A stretch of DNA of 7,663 bases from Alphaproteobacteria bacterium (GTDB taxonomy: Bacteria > Pseudomonadota > Alphaproteobacteria > Rickettsiales > UBA8987), in the NCBI GenBank assembly GCA_003531345.1, contig DQGZ01000074.1:1-7663 (forward strand). Direction: 5' to 3'. Within the stretch, counting starts at the first letter, position 1. The number at the start of each line of letters is the position of its first letter. Shown piece by piece: positions 6,279 to 7,663 of this stretch. Below the pieces are notes generated by a model. The model saw nothing but the letters and a program-made list of their open reading frames with translations, did not search any database and had not been told where the DNA came from. The position numbers and the translations under genes are program-made.

Positions 6279-7282
6279 TGCGTTATATAGTAATATTCTG
6301 CTTGCTTGTCATTTTTACCAGCACAAATTCTAATGCAGGCAATCTCTATGAAAAATCGGTATTTGAAAGAACTGATAGGGATTATCTTTTATACCTACCT
6401 AATGTTTATGCTAGTTTAGGTAAAAGGGAAAAGCTACCATTGATAATTGCACTCCATGGCGGAGGCTGGAACAATCAGACCCACATGGAAATGACAGGGC
6501 TGAACGAAACCGCAGAAAAAAGCGGCTTTGCCGTGGCATACCCCAATGGAATGGGCAATATACCAAGCTTACGCAACTGGAGTTCTACCCAGTGCTGTGG
6601 CGCAAATGACGGGTTTGCCAACCCTGACATCGGATTCATTAAAAAACTTATCTCACAGGTAACTAAAGAATATAAAATAGACCCCAAACGGGTTTTTGTT
6701 TCTGGTCATTCTAACGGTGGAGGAAGGCTTGCGTATGAACTTGGTTGTTTTCTACCTACCAAGATAAAAGCAGTTGCTGTTAATGCCAGCCCTGTTGCAG
6801 ACTGGCTTATTTTAAATAAATGCAAAAACCCTAAAGTACCAATATTACACACGCACGGCGCAAAAGACCAATGCGCACCGTTTTTTGGGCTTGGCATGTG
6901 TGGAACCTGCTTTGCATCAATGTTTTCATTCAACAACTTACAAATAGCACCAGCGCTACAGAATAATATATGCTTTAATGTTCCATCAGCTATTGAAACA
7001 ATTGTCAGAAATTACCACTGCAAAACATCAAAAAAGATAGATCTTGCAAAAAATGTTCAATGCAACTTCATAAGTGAGTGCGATAATAACTCTACCGTGG
7101 GCTTATGTGCGTTCACCAATGCTGGGCATACCTGGGCAGGAGGCAAATATGACGGTGGTGAGGTATGCAGGCAGGACAAGGAATCCTCATTATGCAAAAA
7201 ATATTTTGAAATATTAGGCAAGATAAATAAAGATGTTTCGCTGAATGATATTATCTGGGGCTTTTTTTCAGGTATCAGGTAG
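6278..7282 (+). CDS. Exported LpqC/PHB-depolymerase-like esterase, cysteine-rich
   Basis: 334-residue alpha/beta hydrolase of the esterase_phd / carbohydrate esterase family 1 group (polyhydroxybutyrate depolymerase, LpqC, feruloyl or acetylxylan esterase). The signal peptide MRYIVIFCLLVIFTSTNSNA probably ends at A20. Visible motifs are PLIIALHGGG (oxyanion region), a block of the form SGFAVAYPNG, DIGFIKKL, DPKRVFVSGHSNGGG with nucleophile S145, ILHTHGAKDQC with the acid D197, and NAGHTWAGG with H284, so the catalytic triad is complete. The mature part has 14 cysteines, including a CC pair and CGTC (208-211), unusual for bacterial members and suggesting several disulfides formed in the periplasm. 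The substrate is unknown: a polyester, or an acyl or feruloyl group on a polysaccharide, are all possible. The ATG overlaps the pseudopilin stop by one base, so it is probably coupled to it and may be a secretion cargo of a pseudopilin system (inference). No clear terminator follows. Confidence 0.87.
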   Translation: MRYIVIFCLLVIFTSTNSNAGNLYEKSVFERTDRDYLLYLPNVYASLGKREKLPLIIALHGGGWNNQTHMEMTGLNETAEKSGFAVAYPNGMGNIPSLRNWSSTQCCGANDGFANPDIGFIKKLISQVTKEYKIDPKRVFVSGHSNGGGRLAYELGCFLPTKIKAVAVNASPVADWLILNKCKNPKVPILHTHGAKDQCAPFFGLGMCGTCFASMFSFNNLQIAPALQNNICFNVPSAIETIVRNYHCKTSKKIDLAKNVQCNFISECDNNSTVGLCAFTNAGHTWAGGKYDGGEVCRQDKESSLCKKYFEILGKINKDVSLNDIIWGFFSGIR

Positions 7283-7317
7283 TTTTTCCTTTTCCGTTTT
7301 TGCTATAAGTGTATATT

Positions 7318-7420
7318 TAGGCAGATGTTAGATTTAAGGCGTTATGCGTTGCAACTCCTCTCCCTCTGGGAGAGGAGATACAGCGCAAGTCTAACTTCTA
7401 TCATCTAATGTACTTGCCTA
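7318..7420. repeat. Nested palindromic element in the gap before pssA
   Basis: Core: a perfect 10-bp hairpin CTCCTCTCCC (7355-7364), loop TCT, GGGAGAGGAG (7368-7377). Outer pairs are in register: GCGTTG (7346-7351) with CAGCGC (7381-7386, one G-T pair), GTTAGATTT (7327-7335) with AAGTCTAAC (7387-7395, one G-T pair), AGATG (7323-7327) with CATCT (7402-7406), and TAGGCA (7318-7323) with TGCCTA (7415-7420). This resembles REP/MITE-like intergenic palindromes; the CCTCTCCC/GGGAGAGG core is a common theme of such repeats. It is more GC-rich in its centre than its surroundings. No T-run follows on either strand. Confidence 0.7.
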
Positions 7421-7441
7421 TGCGGGAAGAAAAAAAGAATT

Positions 7442-7648
7442 ATGAAAAAAATAATATCAAAGGATAGAAATTTTAGAATATCAAAACTGATACCAAGTAT
7501 CATAACCCTTGCAGGCATATGCTTTGGCTTGAGCGCCATACGCTATGCAATTGCTGGAAAATTTGAAATTGCGGTAAGTTTTGTACTAATTGCAACTTTC
7601 ATTGACGTACTGGACGGCAAATTTGCCCGAGCCTTAAAAGCAGTTAGT
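7442..7648 (+). CDS. pssA: CDP-diacylglycerol-serine O-phosphatidyltransferase, N-terminal part only
   Basis: The first 69 codons of a membrane enzyme that joins CDP-diacylglycerol and serine to phosphatidylserine, the precursor of phosphatidylethanolamine. After a basic N terminus come LIPSIITLAGICFGLSAIRYAI (first membrane helix, about 16-38), IAVSFVLIATFIDVLDGKFARALKAVS with the CDP-alcohol phosphatidyltransferase motif D-x2-D-G-x2-A-R (D55, D58, G59, A62, R63). The remaining part of the motif (G-x3-D-x3-D) is missing. The open frame continues to 7663 as RSEER, but those five codons are adapter sequence, where the family would read a segment like the 'FGAELDSLSD' block. So the gene is cut by the contig end and not frameshifted. 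An A-rich, weakly Shine-Dalgarno-like stretch (7428-7438) precedes the ATG. Confidence 0.88.
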
Positions 7649-7663
7649 AGATCGGAAGAGCGT
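7649..7663. other. Illumina adapter remnant at contig end
   Basis: The final 15 bases, AGATCGGAAGAGCGT, are identical to the start of the standard Illumina TruSeq adapter read-through sequence, lie flush with the end of the window and break the conserved pssA motif. They are almost certainly an artefact of untrimmed reads and should be masked. Confidence 0.93.

Noticed and set aside
7262..7268. Run of seven T near the esterase 3' end as a frameshift site
   Set aside because: The frame ends naturally with an IIWGFF tail that suits the family, so no shift is needed.
7355..7377. GC-rich hairpin as a rho-independent terminator of the esterase operon
   Set aside because: No T-run follows on either strand and it is part of a larger nested palindrome.

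Overview
The window is an AT-rich stretch of a Gram-negative bacterial chromosome. It most resembles an alphaproteobacterium, though the order cannot be fixed from sequence alone. Pointers are a metal-type KDO-8-phosphate synthase (LPS synthesis), a carboxynorspermidine decarboxylase, a DsbA-like protein with the extra cysteine pair reported for alphaproteobacterial DsbAs, a pseudopilin with a 'YPCPA' motif, and an alphaproteobacterial-looking PssA start. The last 15 bases match the common Illumina adapter, so position 7648 is probably the true end of an assembled contig.

Layout. (1) 1-1197, +: 3' part of nspC, whose start lies outside the window. It carries a roughly 20-codon in-frame insertion that looks like a dispersed palindromic repeat. 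(2) 1261-2610, -: a multi-pass membrane methyltransferase of the ICMT/PEMT type, convergent with nspC and divergent from what follows. (3) 2727-3014 and 3068-4270, +: a small exported protein with six cysteines, then a membrane-anchored protein with two DsbA-like domains in tandem. (4) 4369-7282, +: kdsA, a cysteine-rich pseudopilin and a cysteine-rich exported esterase. Each stop codon overlaps the next start by one base, so they are probably one translationally coupled operon. A near-complete 58-bp palindrome lies directly before kdsA. (5) 7283-7441: a gap with a nested palindromic element. (6) 7442-7648, +: the start of pssA, cut by the contig end and followed by adapter bases.

How the parts may work together. 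The + strand block from 2727 to 7282 encodes three exported proteins with 6, 12 and 14 cysteines after the export or cleavage signal, and the only oxidoreductase gene among them encodes two thioredoxin-fold domains with different active sites (CKTC and CPHC). I infer an envelope disulfide-folding group: the tandem DsbA would oxidise or proofread its cysteine-rich neighbours. This is an inference from gene order and cysteine content only. The flanking genes serve the envelope and polyamine metabolism (KDO for LPS, phosphatidylserine for phospholipid, a membrane methyltransferase, norspermidine or spermidine synthesis). No tRNA, rRNA, CRISPR or transposase was seen, and no gene-free gap exceeds 160 bases.
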